A stretch of 64,000 nucleotides of DNA from CAZFMJ01 sp964520045 (GCA_964520045.1 CAZFMJ010000001.1:1-64000), one strand, 5' to 3'. Counted from the first letter of the stretch, positions 9,012-16,669 are shown. Translations and numbers: made by a program. The notes: generated from the letters alone by a model not told the origin.

Positions 9012-9044
9012 GCCCATTAAATGCAGATGGGCTTCGAAGAAGCC
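9012..9044. other. Two overlapping, mutually exclusive hairpins
   Basis: GCCCAT/ATGGGC (9012-9032) and GGCTTC/GAAGCC (9030-9044) share three bases, so only one stem can form at a time. They lie between the MFS stop and the RluA-family start. No T-run follows. This could be weak termination or chance. Confidence 0.3.
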
Positions 9045-9097
9045 AGAGATTATGAGATTGGGTGGGAGGAATGTCTGGAAAAGGCGGAGAAGTAATA

Positions 9098-9739
9098 GTG
9101 GAAATTATTTTTGAAAATGAAAATCTTATTGCGGTTAATAAGCCTTCCGGGCTTTTGACCATACCGGCGCGGGGGCGGATGGCGCAGGAACCGTGTCTTT
9201 TGAATATGCTGAAGGAGCGTTTCGGAAAGGATGTGTTCACCGTTCATAGACTTGACAGGGAAGCGAGCGGAGCCGTTGTGTTTGCCAAAACCAGAGACGA
9301 GCACAGGCGGCTGAGCATGCTTTTTGAGCAGAGGCTTGTGTCCAAAAAATATGCGGTTTTGGTTTGCGGAAGAATCGACGCGGATAAAGGCAGAATAGAC
9401 TCTCCGATAAAACAGTACGGCTCAGGCAGAATGGGAAGCAGCCCTGCCGGTAGGCAGTCTCTTACATTGTTTAACGTGCAGAAGCGTTTTGATGAACATA
9501 CACTGCTTGAAGCCGAACTGGTGACAGGCAGAAGGCATCAGATAAGAGTTCATTTTTATTCCATCGGCCATCCCGTGGCGGGAGACAAGGTTTATTATTT
9601 AAAAAATACTCAGGAGCGTTTCAGCAGGCTTATGCTTCATTCTCGTCAAATCGCGGTTCCGGTTGAAAATTCGCCGGAAATTATTATTTCCGCGCCGCTG
9701 TCTTCTGAATTCATTAAAAATCTGGCTTTTTTGAAATAA
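9098..9739 (+). CDS. RluA-family pseudouridine synthase (single domain)
   Basis: This product of about 213 residues has the RluA catalytic core. It opens with IIFENENLIAVNKPSGLL, then HRLDREASG (H50-D53, D53 being the catalytic aspartate) and the RRHQIRVHF block. It lacks an S4 domain, unlike the second synthase at 26023. It isomerises uridine in rRNA or tRNA; the target site is not predictable. Start choice: GTG at 9098 has GGAG eight bases upstream and matches the family N terminus, whereas ATG 9071 and GTG 9062 extend it by poorly conserved residues. It is probably co-transcribed with the MFS gene. Confidence 0.88.
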   Translation: MEIIFENENLIAVNKPSGLLTIPARGRMAQEPCLLNMLKERFGKDVFTVHRLDREASGAVVFAKTRDEHRRLSMLFEQRLVSKKYAVLVCGRIDADKGRIDSPIKQYGSGRMGSSPAGRQSLTLFNVQKRFDEHTLLEAELVTGRRHQIRVHFYSIGHPVAGDKVYYLKNTQERFSRLMLHSRQIAVPVENSPEIIISAPLSSEFIKNLAFLK

Positions 9740-9752
9740 CCCAAAACGCAAT

Positions 9753-9781
9753 TTGACAACGTGGAGTGGGAATTGTTAGAT
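9753..9781 (+). promoter_or_regulatory. Possible promoter of the parvulin gene
   Basis: TTGACA (9753-9758) is followed after 17 bases by TTAGAT (9776-9781), a weak -10. It sits between the pseudouridine synthase stop and the parvulin ATG, about 55 bases upstream of the latter. Confidence 0.35.
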
Positions 9782-9835
9782 TTACTGCATATGTAGTACA
9801 ATAACAGGGGCAAAATCGAAAAGGAGACCAAAAAA

Positions 9836-10726
9836 ATGAAAAAAGTTCTTATAGCAATGTCGTTTCTTGGTTGTATGGGGGCATTGGTCATGGCTCAGGC
9901 TCCGCAGCAGCAGCCCACAGTCGTGACAGTCAACGGCAAAGCCGTGCTTCAGTCTGATTTTCTGCAGAGGCTTTGGAATATCCATGGCCAGACGGTGCTG
10001 GACATGATGATAGACGAAAAACTTATGCAGCAGGAGGCGGACAGGCTTAAGGTGAAGCCTTTGGACAAGACTGTCGATGCAAGAGTCGCCAGAATACGCC
10101 AGCAATTTCCCGATGGAAAGGCTTTTGAGGAACAGCTTAAAAGGGCGGGGTCTACTTTGGATAATCTCAAAGCGCAGATACGGCTGAATCTCCTTACTGA
10201 AGAAACAGTAATAAAAGCCAAAAATATAAAAGTCACAAAGCAGGATCTTGAGTCATATTTTAACCAAAACAAGGACAAACTGGCCACTCCCGAATCAGTG
10301 AGACTCAGGCATATTCTTGTTAAGACCCAGAAGGAAGCCGATGCGATACTTCTTGCGCTCAATGCCGGCGCTGATTTTTCAAAGCTCGCCGCCCAGCAGT
10401 CGACGGACGAAGCTACAAAGGCAAACGGCGGAGATATGGGATTTGTCACGAAAGGCATACTTCTGCCTGACGTTGAAAAAGCAGTTTTTGGGCTGAAAAC
10501 CGGCCTATACAGCAATATCATCACAAGCAATGCCGGGTTTCATATCCTGAAAGTTGAAGATAGAAGGGAATCAAAACCAGCGGATTTCAAAAAGATGCAG
10601 GAGGATATTGAGCTGTTTGTGACCAGCAGTAAAGTCACGCAGGCCCTGCCTGAACTTTTGAAAGACCTCAGGGGCAAAGCCAAGATTGAATATCCCCAGG
10701 CTCCTCCGCAGCAGCCGGTAAAGTAA
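9836..10726 (+). CDS. Exported parvulin-type peptidyl-prolyl isomerase (SurA/PrsA-like)
   Basis: This 296-residue periplasmic folding chaperone has a signal peptide (MKKVLIAMSFLGCMGALVMA), then a SurA-N-like helical part (TVNGKAVLQSDFLQRLW...), then a PpiC domain (about residues 150-250) with LRHILVKTQKEADA, GGDMGFVTKG and GFHILKVEDR. Such proteins isomerise prolines and escort outer-membrane or secreted proteins. A strong Shine-Dalgarno (AAAGGAGA) precedes the ATG. The C terminus is Pro/Gln-rich (PPQQPVK), mirrored by APQQQP after the signal peptide. Size is between PrsA and SurA, with only one PpiC domain. Confidence 0.92.
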   Translation: MKKVLIAMSFLGCMGALVMAQAPQQQPTVVTVNGKAVLQSDFLQRLWNIHGQTVLDMMIDEKLMQQEADRLKVKPLDKTVDARVARIRQQFPDGKAFEEQLKRAGSTLDNLKAQIRLNLLTEETVIKAKNIKVTKQDLESYFNQNKDKLATPESVRLRHILVKTQKEADAILLALNAGADFSKLAAQQSTDEATKANGGDMGFVTKGILLPDVEKAVFGLKTGLYSNIITSNAGFHILKVEDRRESKPADFKKMQEDIELFVTSSKVTQALPELLKDLRGKAKIEYPQAPPQQPVK

Positions 10727-10745
10727 TTTATAGGTTGTTTACAGA

Positions 10746-10909
10746 GGGTAGAAGGTAGATGGGAGACGGTAGACGTCCCAAACGATTCCTTAAGTTTGGG
10801 ATAGTCCCATTCTCAAGGCTTTAGTTGAAAGAATGGGGCGGCAAAACAAAAGCGTCTTTCGTTTTTTTTCTTCCGTTTCCCGTTTACCGTCTTCCATCTT
10901 CCGTCTTCA
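10746..10909. repeat. TAGACGG-family repeat, twin hairpin reversed, copy E
   Basis: The left arm GGGTAGAAGGTAGATGGGAG...GGTAGAC (10746-10774) is followed by hairpin 2 first (GTCCCAAAC...GTTTGGGAT, 10775-10802) and then hairpin 1 in reverse (GTCCCATTC...GAATGGGG, 10804-10838). The right arm is CTTCCGTTTCCCGTTTACCG plus TCTTCCATCTTCC (10870-10906). Arms and inner module therefore occur in different relative orientations among copies. The unit ends two bases before tRNA-Glu. Confidence 0.8.
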
Positions 10910-10910
10910 T

Positions 10911-10982
10911 GCCCTCATCGTCTATCGGTTAGGACATTGCCCTTTCAAGGCAAAAAGAGGGGTTCAATTCCCCTTGAGGGCG
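10911..10982 (+). tRNA. tRNA-Glu (anticodon TTC)
   Basis: The 72-base cloverleaf has acceptor GCCCTCA/TGAGGGC, D-arm GTCT...GGAC, anticodon stem TTGCC/GGCAA with loop CTTTCAA (anticodon TTC), and T-arm AGGGG-TTCAATT-CCCCT. The discriminator is G and CCA is not encoded. It is the last core gene before the accessory region, and tRNA 3' ends are frequent integration sites. I found no second copy of its 3' end in the window. Confidence 0.95.
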
Positions 10983-10992
10983 TTCAAAATCT

Positions 10993-11021
10993 AAAAACCC
11001 CCAAAGCAATGGGGGTTTTTT
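10993..11021 (+). terminator. Rho-independent terminator after tRNA-Glu
   Basis: AAAAACCCCC, an 8-base loop and GGGGGTTTTTT form a 10-bp A/C stem followed by T residues. It begins 11 bases after the tRNA and works on either strand because of the leading A-run. Confidence 0.88.
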
Positions 11022-11041
11022 ATTGGGTACCGCCCTACAAA

Positions 11042-11063
11042 GCAAGCCAACTGCTTGGCTTGC
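11042..11063. other. Perfect hairpin downstream of the toxin-antitoxin pair
   Basis: GCAAGCCAA / TTGGCTTGC form a perfect 9-bp stem with a CTGC loop. Read on the minus strand it lies about 80 bases after the antitoxin stop and is followed by TTTG. It is a possible, T-poor terminator. Confidence 0.35.
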
Positions 11064-11141
11064 GTGGAACTGTGATTTCACCTTCCGAGTTCTTGGAGCC
11101 GCAGGGCAAGTTCCAAAAAGCTGTATAAAACCTACCATCTT

Positions 11142-11447
11142 TCAATGGGTATGATGGATATGAACAGGCTTGAATGACATTTGGAGGCCTGATGCGCTTA
11201 ATATACCCATAAACGTTTTCAATTCAGGATTTCCCTTTCTTGAGAGTGTTTTATATACTCCCGCTCTTGAAAGAGAGACTTTCCTGGCCATTTTCGAAAC
11301 CCCATGTGCCCTGACTACTTGGGCAAGCACTGTGAGGATAAGAGCAGGGTCATTTTCCTCCACCGCCGCATTCATGTACAGGGCGGCTTCCTTGGGATCC
11401 TTAAGCGCCTTGTTCAGATAATCAGCATGGTTCCTATAAGTTTTCAT
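11142..11447 (-). CDS. HigA-like antitoxin of a type II toxin-antitoxin pair
   Basis: This 101-residue protein matches the probable addiction module antidote family. It has an N-terminal YLNKALKDPKEAALYMNAA toxin-contact segment and then a helix-turn-helix (VSKMARKVSLSRAGVYKTLS, about residues 50-69). It would neutralise the toxin encoded just upstream and repress the promoter at 11775-11803. Its ATG overlaps the toxin stop by four bases (ATGA), so the order is toxin first, as in higBA. It is the first operon of the accessory region behind tRNA-Glu. Confidence 0.9.
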   Translation of the reverse strand: MKTYRNHADYLNKALKDPKEAALYMNAAVEENDPALILTVLAQVVRAHGVSKMARKVSLSRAGVYKTLSRKGNPELKTFMGILSASGLQMSFKPVHIHHTH

Positions 11448-11767
11448 ATGTTCCTCTTATAATCTTCCCAATAAGCTTTCGCCTTTTGGATATCCTTGGT
11501 CTGGCTGCTCTTATCGCCTGCGCAAAGCAAAACAATTAATTCGTTTCCATGTCGCCCTATGTAAACCCGATACCCCGGTCCGTAGTGAATTCTCATCTCA
11601 ATAATACCCCGGCCGATATTCTTATGGTCTCCCAAATTCCCAAGTTCTGCACGTGTAACGCATACTCTGATTTTAGCGGCTGCTGCGCGGTCATTTAGGG
11701 AGTCAACATATTCGGTATATGCCTCAACTCCCTCTTCTGTTTTATAGATGATGACGCGCTTCTGCAT
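11444..11767 (-). CDS. HigB-like (RelE/ParE superfamily) toxin
   Basis: The product has 107 residues. YVDSLNDRAAAAKIRVCVTR, GIIEMRIHYGPGYRVYIGRH and LIVLLCAGDKSSQTKDIQKA are the signature blocks of the addiction module killer protein family (phage Gp49-like, HigB/RelE fold). Members usually cut mRNA at the ribosome. It is the promoter-proximal gene. The ATG lies about eight bases from the -10 box and has no Shine-Dalgarno, so its message may be leaderless. It has a four-base overlap with the antitoxin. Confidence 0.9.
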   Translation of the reverse strand: MQKRVIIYKTEEGVEAYTEYVDSLNDRAAAAKIRVCVTRAELGNLGDHKNIGRGIIEMRIHYGPGYRVYIGRHGNELIVLLCAGDKSSQTKDIQKAKAYWEDYKRNI

Positions 11768-11774
11768 TACTAAT

Positions 11775-11803
11775 AGTGTATACTATAGTTTACAGTTTGT
11801 CAA
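11775..11803 (-). promoter_or_regulatory. Promoter of the toxin-antitoxin operon
   Basis: On the minus strand, TTGACA (11798-11803), 17 bases, then TACACT (11775-11780). The GTATAC-centred imperfect palindrome around 11776-11787 overlaps the -10 and is a plausible HigA operator. The expected start point falls at about 11768, next to the start codon at 11767. Confidence 0.6.
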
Positions 11804-11881
11804 TGGGGGTGTTTTCAATCAACCAAAATGTTATCGAAGGGGGGGCCCACAAAGGGGGTCTAATTTGAAGATTAAGCCAGC

Positions 11882-12802
11882 CTACCCGTTCATGTCCAAA
11901 TTGCTCTTGCCGATATTGCACACAGAACAAAGTGTTTGCAGATTGTCTAAAACTGTCTCACCTCCCTCCGCCCAAGCCTTTACATGGTCGACATGAAGCT
12001 CTACCTCTGGATTTTTTGCGGGTGATTTCCCACAGATTATGCATTTAAAACTATCCCTCTTCATAACCAAGAATCGCAGTCTTGAGGGAATCCCTCTTTT
12101 TGTCTTATGAGTCGCCGGCATACGGGCAGGCTGATTACAGGAGTTTCAGGTTTAGTGACTTCAGTCTCGACCTTTTTAACCGACTGACTATTTAAATCCT
12201 CCACACATGCATCTTCTTCTTTCGGTTCAGCATTCACATACTCGATAAAATGCTCCAACGCTTTATTCCACGATCCGAATCGATTCGCATAGGTGAGTCC
12301 GGAATATTTAGAAAGAGGACGATGAATTTCTTCATATTTAGGTTGTCGCCCGAACCTTATCCACATGTCCTCTAAATTTTTAAATAAATCTTCCTGGCTT
12401 ATATTTCGCTCTAGATTTTTTTTAAGACCTGCCTTTACCAATGAATTATTCCATGTGTCAAATTTTCGCTCATAGGTCTTTGCGGTATGGTTGCCCAGCT
12501 TTTCGTATTCATCTCTAGTAACCGAATTCTTTTCTAATTCCCGCGAAACCCGCCGCAAATCTTCAAGTAAAACATCTTTCGAAATAATTCTGCTGTGAAT
12601 ATGCTTCCAGCCCGGCTTTTTCAACGGCCTTAGCCCATGTTTTAAAGCGCCGCCTAATAGTGTCTGAACTGTAATTCCCGTGTGAGCGGTAATTTGCCAA
12701 TGTTATGGATTTTTGATTCAATTTGGCTGCAACCTGCTGCAAATCCTCCAATAATTCTTTGTCTGGAATATCGTGATGATGAAGATTGAGTTCAAATTTC
12801 AT
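11882..12802 (-). pseudogene. HNH endonuclease with three homing-endonuclease-associated repeats, frameshifted twice
   Basis: Three reading frames in succession give one protein. 12802-~12605 has repeat 1 (DKELLEDLQQVAAKLNQKS...KTWAKAVEKAGLE). ~12605-~12120 has repeats 2 and 3 (KDVLLEDLRRVSRELEKNS...; FGSWNKALEHFIEYV). ~12120-11882 has an HNH domain (CIICGKS, HVDHVKAWAEGG, LDNLQTLCSVCN). The second frame shift restores the first frame, so the two errors compensate. Each segment keeps good family sequence, so the lesion is recent or is an assembly error. Intact relatives are DNA-cutting proteins of phages and mobile DNA. Without the shifts the gene would encode about 300 residues. Confidence 0.8.
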
Positions 12803-12852
12803 TACATATCACCTCATGCTCAAGCCGCTCTGGAATTCCCCATTTGTTCATA

Positions 12853-12883
12853 CGTAAAGTATTCGTAAAGTAATGCGTAAAGT
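12853..12883 (+). repeat. Three CGTAAAGT direct repeats
   Basis: CGTAAAGT occurs at 12853-12860, 12864-12871 and 12876-12883, spaced by 11 and 12 bases, close to one helical turn. A fourth copy lies at 14384-14391. The two sites bracket the AbiE pair. Spacing suggests a protein-binding iteron-like site or a remnant of a recombination end. Confidence 0.45.
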
Positions 12884-12890
12884 GTCGCCG

Positions 12891-13751
12891 TTATACGATC
12901 TTTGAATAAAATCGGTCCAATATTTTAAATCCGGCTTTAAGGTCGATCTTTAAACCGCATTCTTCCGCCATTTCCGCGAAACTCTTTTCCCAACTGTCCG
13001 GCGCGGGCTCAAGAACGGCGGGGATAGAGTGGCTTTTTCTGCGGGCGAATACGGCTTTCAGCGTGGCTCGCGCTTTAGTTGGAGACATCTTGCCTTCTTG
13101 AATAAGCAGAACCATATCCACCAAGTCCCTCGCGCGAGAATTAGGCATGGAGCGTGGCATGGTGTAAGAGTGCAATTTTTCCGCAAATTGCACTTCCCTC
13201 GGAAGCATCGAAAATTCGGCGGGCTTGACTCCGGCAAACCCGAGTAAATCGGCCTCAACCGCAGTTTCAACTTCATCAGGCAGGTAGTCCCCAACAGCGG
13301 CATCGACATGGAAGGCAACAAACAGCCGGTCCCCCACAAGCACCCGTACTGGGTACCTCGCGCCGCCATACAGCGGGCCATCTAATTCCATCTGGACTCC
13401 GCCTATCTCGAACGAAAAGAAATCACCTTTATCCGCTTGCGTTGCTTTTATCAATAACCGCTGGATGTAGTCAGTTTGTTTTTCCTCGCCAGTCATAGGA
13501 GCTCCGCGAAATCCGAGGTCAATGTCCTGTGTGGCGCGGGCATTGTGTAAGCGGAGTTCCATTGCATAGCCGCCTTTTAAAACCCACGGCGATTCTTTCT
13601 CGGCAAAAACGCGGGCAAGGAAGCGGTTAAATGCCACGGTTCGGCGCAGACGCTGTAAATCCAGGCCGGATTTATCGGCATAAGCCTTTAACCTATGTTC
13701 CAGCGCCTTGCGGAAATCCTCGGCTGATTTATAAGATTTGGGATCAGTCAT
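12891..13751 (-). CDS. AbiEii-type nucleotidyltransferase toxin
   Basis: This 286-residue protein has the DNA polymerase beta-like nucleotidyltransferase motif of the AbiEii family: LKGGYAMELRL (58-68), then TQDIDLGF with the metal-binding D76 and D78. Later blocks (LPREVQFAEKLHSYT, SRARDLVDMVLLI) are also typical. AbiEii/MenT-type toxins add nucleotides to tRNA or other targets and stop growth, giving phage abortive infection. It overlaps the antitoxin gene by eight bases and has the usual antitoxin-toxin order. The active site appears intact. Confidence 0.92.
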   Translation of the reverse strand: MTDPKSYKSAEDFRKALEHRLKAYADKSGLDLQRLRRTVAFNRFLARVFAEKESPWVLKGGYAMELRLHNARATQDIDLGFRGAPMTGEEKQTDYIQRLLIKATQADKGDFFSFEIGGVQMELDGPLYGGARYPVRVLVGDRLFVAFHVDAAVGDYLPDEVETAVEADLLGFAGVKPAEFSMLPREVQFAEKLHSYTMPRSMPNSRARDLVDMVLLIQEGKMSPTKARATLKAVFARRKSHSIPAVLEPAPDSWEKSFAEMAEECGLKIDLKAGFKILDRFYSKIV

Positions 13752-14316
13752 GTTTTAGAGATATCACTTCATCCGCTTCATCCGGCGTCATAATGCCTTT
13801 CCGGACCGCTTGCTTAGCCGCCAGTTTGACCTCATTGGCGTCCATAAGTTGGGCGGAAAACATATCTTTAAGCGTTTTTAGTGGGGTTGTCACGAAATAG
13901 CCCTGCTGTTTTTTTGTTTCTGCCCCTTTCAGTTCGGCACGGTGAAGGACAATACCTTTTGGCGGAGAATGGAATTTGCGGAATTTTTGCGGGACGGTCA
14001 TGTGCAGTTTGGCCGGATTAGCGTCCGTGATTTCATACAGCGAAAGCGCAGTCTGATGGGAATATACTCCTTGAATATTCCCTTTCCGGTCGGCTGACCA
14101 GAGTGACCAGATTACAAGGTCGGGGCGGTCTGGTGGCGGGAAGTTGGCAAGGCGGTATATCCTGTGCTTCTCGTGTATCCAGTTGCCTGCCTTAGCATGG
14201 AAATAGGCGGAGCTGCGCGCGTATCCGGCCTTGCGCACTTGCTGATAGGTGAAATATCCCTGTTGGGACATCGCCACCTCAAAAAGTCTCTTTTCCGCTT
14301 TCTTATCTTTAGCCAT
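13744..14316 (-). CDS. AbiEi-type antitoxin and autorepressor
   Basis: The product is 190 residues. The N-terminal winged helix (LFEVAMSQQGYFTYQQVRKA and AYFHAKAGNWIHEKHRIYRL) and a C-terminal domain (YSHQTALSLYEITDANPAKL; KGIVLHRAEL; VTTPLKTLKDMF) match AbiEi family antitoxins. In this family the protein does not bind its toxin tightly but represses the operon by binding inverted repeats in the promoter. Matching sites are present here (14339-14349 and 14429-14463). It is translated upstream of AbiEii with an eight-base overlap. Confidence 0.92.
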   Translation of the reverse strand: MAKDKKAEKRLFEVAMSQQGYFTYQQVRKAGYARSSAYFHAKAGNWIHEKHRIYRLANFPPPDRPDLVIWSLWSADRKGNIQGVYSHQTALSLYEITDANPAKLHMTVPQKFRKFHSPPKGIVLHRAELKGAETKKQQGYFVTTPLKTLKDMFSAQLMDANEVKLAAKQAVRKGIMTPDEADEVISLKHD

Positions 14317-14338
14317 ACATTAAATGCCAAGTTACTAA

Positions 14339-14349
14339 GCATATTATGC
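14339..14349. promoter_or_regulatory. AbiEi operator half-site
   Basis: GCATATTATGC is the exact reverse complement of GCATAATATGC found in the left arm of the large inverted repeat at 14429-14463. It covers the predicted -10 box of the AbiE promoter. Confidence 0.55.
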
Positions 14350-14371
14350 ATCATAAAATCCCGTTTGACAA
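14343..14371 (-). promoter_or_regulatory. Promoter of the AbiE operon
   Basis: On the minus strand TTGTCA (14366-14371), 17 bases, then CATAAT (14343-14348). The -10 lies inside the half-site at 14339-14349, so a bound AbiEi would cover it. The start codon is 27 bases downstream of the -10. Confidence 0.6.
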
Positions 14372-14428
14372 GGGGCTGTAATACGTAAAGTGCCTGCCGG
14401 GTAAAATGCTTGATATTAGGGGTCACAG

Positions 14429-14463
14429 CGCATAATATGCTCAATCATTGAGTATATTATGCG
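14429..14463. promoter_or_regulatory. AbiEi operator, 35-base inverted repeat
   Basis: Two 17-base arms, CGCATAATATGCTCAAT and ATTGAGTATATTATGCG, around one central C, differ at a single position. It lies 113 bases upstream of the antitoxin start. Size and symmetry match the inverted repeats known to be bound by AbiEi-type repressors. Confidence 0.65.
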
Positions 14464-14532
14464 GCGGAAGGTTAGAACCTCTTTGTCTCGCTATCAAAAG
14501 GATTCAAGCTTTTTATATTTGACGGGGTCAAC

Positions 14533-15162
14533 TCAGCTTTTTTTAAGGCGGTCCACTATCTCAGCGGGAATGCCGGCGAGGGAGCCGAGGGCGGGGGATG
14601 AACTGTGATGGATCACCCATGCGTCAATAGGCAGGCTGACGCGTTTGCCTTTCTGGTCATAGCGGTCGTCTCCGGGTTTAAGTCCCTGCGCCTCGCCTTT
14701 TTCGGCCACAGCGTTTGATCATAAGCCCGGCGAAAATTCCTCGATAAATCTGCCTCTCTCGCCGAATGTTCCGGACACCATCATTTTCCCCGCGCCCTTG
14801 TCCGCAGAGATATAATTCGCATTGGTTATACTGCCTCTGACAAAAACATAGCCGGACGGGTTCTTAAGATATCCGCCCAGCGGATTGCGTAAAATCACCT
14901 TCAAAAAAGCCGCGCCCATTCCCAGACACATAATTCCGAAACCGCCTCCGATCCCTAAAAGCGTCCAGAAATCCCGCGCAGACATGTTTTTTGAGGCTGT
15001 CAGCCACACGGTCAACGCGGTGAGCGCCGCGCCAATGACGAGGCAGACGGCGGAGGCGATCTTCATACCTGAAAAATTTTTACCGTAAAGACGGCGGATC
15101 CGCTCTGCGTCGCGCAGTTGCGCGTCGTCTTTTACCGCCAGGTCGTCAAAAGAAGTGTACAT
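14533..15162 (-). pseudogene. Two-helix membrane protein split by an in-frame TGA
   Basis: Codons 1-147 encode a membrane protein with two hydrophobic segments (about residues 33-55 and 64-88, the second GGFGIMCLGMGAAFLKVIL). They stop at TGA (14719-14721) just after FSPGL. The same frame stays open for another 61 codons after the TGA, with protein-like sequence (SNAVAEKGEAQGLKPGDD, LPIDAWVIHHSSSPALG, IPAEIVDRLKKS), to a stop at 14533. A single change of TGG (Trp) to TGA would explain it. Other genes in the window use TGA as a stop, so general recoding is unlikely. I do not recognise the family. It sits upstream of the TPR gene's 3' end on the same strand, with a 54-base gap. Confidence 0.65.
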
Positions 15163-15216
15163 AAAATTTCATCTTCCGGGTTCTTAGGATAATAAAGGCA
15201 GTTGTCTCCGGGATTG

Positions 15217-16581
15217 TCAATCGGATGTTTGCAGGGCCGACTTGGTTTCCCAGCCGTATATCGCGTCTTTCCCGGACCTTTCCCCCGCCTCGTCAGGCGC
15301 GAACTCCATGTAACATTTCATCTGCAGTATCGCACCCTCATAGTCTTTCATTGCCGCATAAATATTAGCCAGGTTATACCTCGCGTCTGCGAACCAGATG
15401 CCCTGTTCAAGCGCCTGCCGGTATTTCAGTGTGGCGTCTCCGTAGCGCTTTTCTTCGGCCAAAGCCCCGGCTTGGATATACAGTTTGCGCATATCTTCGG
15501 TGATCTCATTATACTTCTGCTGACGGGATTTATGGCAGGTTTCCAGAAACTGCGGGCTGTATTTGTCGTATGCCCACTTGCGGAACTTATACACGTAGCC
15601 GGCTTCTTTTCCGCCCAGTTCCAGTGCCTTAGTATAATCGTCTATCGCCTTTTCATACAGCCCCATGCTGTAATGGGTAACCCCGCGTTTATAGCGGACA
15701 AAAAAATAATCAGGCTGAAGTTCTATCGCTTTAGTAAAGTCCTCTATGGCCTTGTCATACGTATCTTTCCTATCATAGGCTGTGCCGCGGCTGATATAAG
15801 CGTCAGGTTTGGAGGGGTTTAGTTCTATAGCTTTGGTCAGGTCCTGCACCGCTTTATCAATCGAAGCATCGCTCATATAAACAGACCCGCGGTCGCGGTA
15901 GGCCTCATAGTAATCGGGCTTGAGCTCGATTGCTTTTGTAAGGGCATTTATGGCGCCCTGATAGTCCTTCCTGTCGGCCAGCTCTTTGCCGCTCTTACGC
16001 CAGTTTTCAGGGTCCAATTCTTTTGCCTTAGTGAAATCGGCGTCCGCCAGTTCCTTTTTTCCTAAGCTGAGATATGCGCGCCCTCTGCCGTGATAGGCGG
16101 CATGGTCGTTGGGATTTAATTCCATCGATTTGTCGAAATATTTGACCGCCTTTTTTTTGTCCCCCAAATAGTAATACACGCTCCCCCTGTTTCTGTAGAG
16201 ACAAGACTTATTGGAACCTAATTTTACGGCTTCATCGTAATCTTCGGCTGCTTTCGCATAATCCTGTTTGGATTTATACAGCTCGTCCTGTGATTCGCTG
16301 TCGTGGGCTCCTATTCTGTCGACGATTTCAACTGCCTTGTCGGTATGCTTCAGCCCCATGGAATAATAAGCGTCGCCTCTTGCAGAATAAGTCTCCGCCA
16401 ATGCTTCGGTCGTATCCGAAGATTTCCATGCCGCCACGGCTTTTGTGTAATTTTCAATTTTCGTTTCATCATCGGAAGCCGTATCAGCCTTTTTCGTCAG
16501 GTCAATAAACTCGCCGGAATAGGAGGAAGCACAAAAGAATAAAACCGCCATTCCGGTGAAAATATAAACGATTTTGCGCAT
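15217..16581 (-). CDS. Exported TPR-repeat protein
   Basis: This 454-residue protein has a signal peptide (about 22 residues, ending CASSYS) and roughly nine tetratricopeptide repeats, for example AAYHGRGRAYLSLGKKELAD, YEAYRDRGSVYMSDASIDKA and DAYISRGTAYDRKDTYDKA. The last ~80 residues (LAEEKRYGDATLKYRQALEQ ... MKCYMEFAPDEAGE ... YGWETKSAL) form a module also present at the C terminus of the ankyrin protein at 17762. TPRs are protein-binding scaffolds; here one would act in the periplasm. AGGGGG precedes the ATG. The gene is divergent from the Gly/Ser-rich secreted protein. Confidence 0.85.
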   Translation of the reverse strand: MRKIVYIFTGMAVLFFCASSYSGEFIDLTKKADTASDDETKIENYTKAVAAWKSSDTTEALAETYSARGDAYYSMGLKHTDKAVEIVDRIGAHDSESQDELYKSKQDYAKAAEDYDEAVKLGSNKSCLYRNRGSVYYYLGDKKKAVKYFDKSMELNPNDHAAYHGRGRAYLSLGKKELADADFTKAKELDPENWRKSGKELADRKDYQGAINALTKAIELKPDYYEAYRDRGSVYMSDASIDKAVQDLTKAIELNPSKPDAYISRGTAYDRKDTYDKAIEDFTKAIELQPDYFFVRYKRGVTHYSMGLYEKAIDDYTKALELGGKEAGYVYKFRKWAYDKYSPQFLETCHKSRQQKYNEITEDMRKLYIQAGALAEEKRYGDATLKYRQALEQGIWFADARYNLANIYAAMKDYEGAILQMKCYMEFAPDEAGERSGKDAIYGWETKSALQTSD

Positions 16582-16600
16582 AGAAATTATCCCCCTAAAT

Positions 16601-16606
16601 ATTATA
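16601..16606 (-). promoter_or_regulatory. Possible -10 box for the TPR gene
   Basis: The minus strand reads TATAAT (16601-16606), 20 bases before the ATG at 16581, in the 88-base divergent region. No convincing -35 is visible. Confidence 0.3.
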
Positions 16607-16669
16607 GTATTTGCATATTAAACCTTTTAAGCTGCGCCATTATCAAACACGCTTGCTGGGGGGAATACC

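Noticed and set aside
8304..9017. A 237-codon minus-strand open frame
   Set aside because: It is antisense to the MFS gene, with low-complexity basic sequence and no family resemblance; a codon-bias shadow.
10911..10982. Attachment-site duplication of the tRNA-Glu 3' end
   Set aside because: I looked for GTTCAATTCCCCTTGAGGGC-like sequence on the far side of the accessory region and saw none; no integrase gene is present either.
12853..12883. CRISPR-like or plasmid iteron array
   Set aside because: Only three 8-base units with 3-4 base spacers; far too short for CRISPR and no replication gene nearby.
14719..14721. Selenocysteine or alternative genetic code at the in-frame TGA
   Set aside because: No selenocysteine-type context or redox motif is present, and TGA is used as an ordinary stop by other genes in the window.
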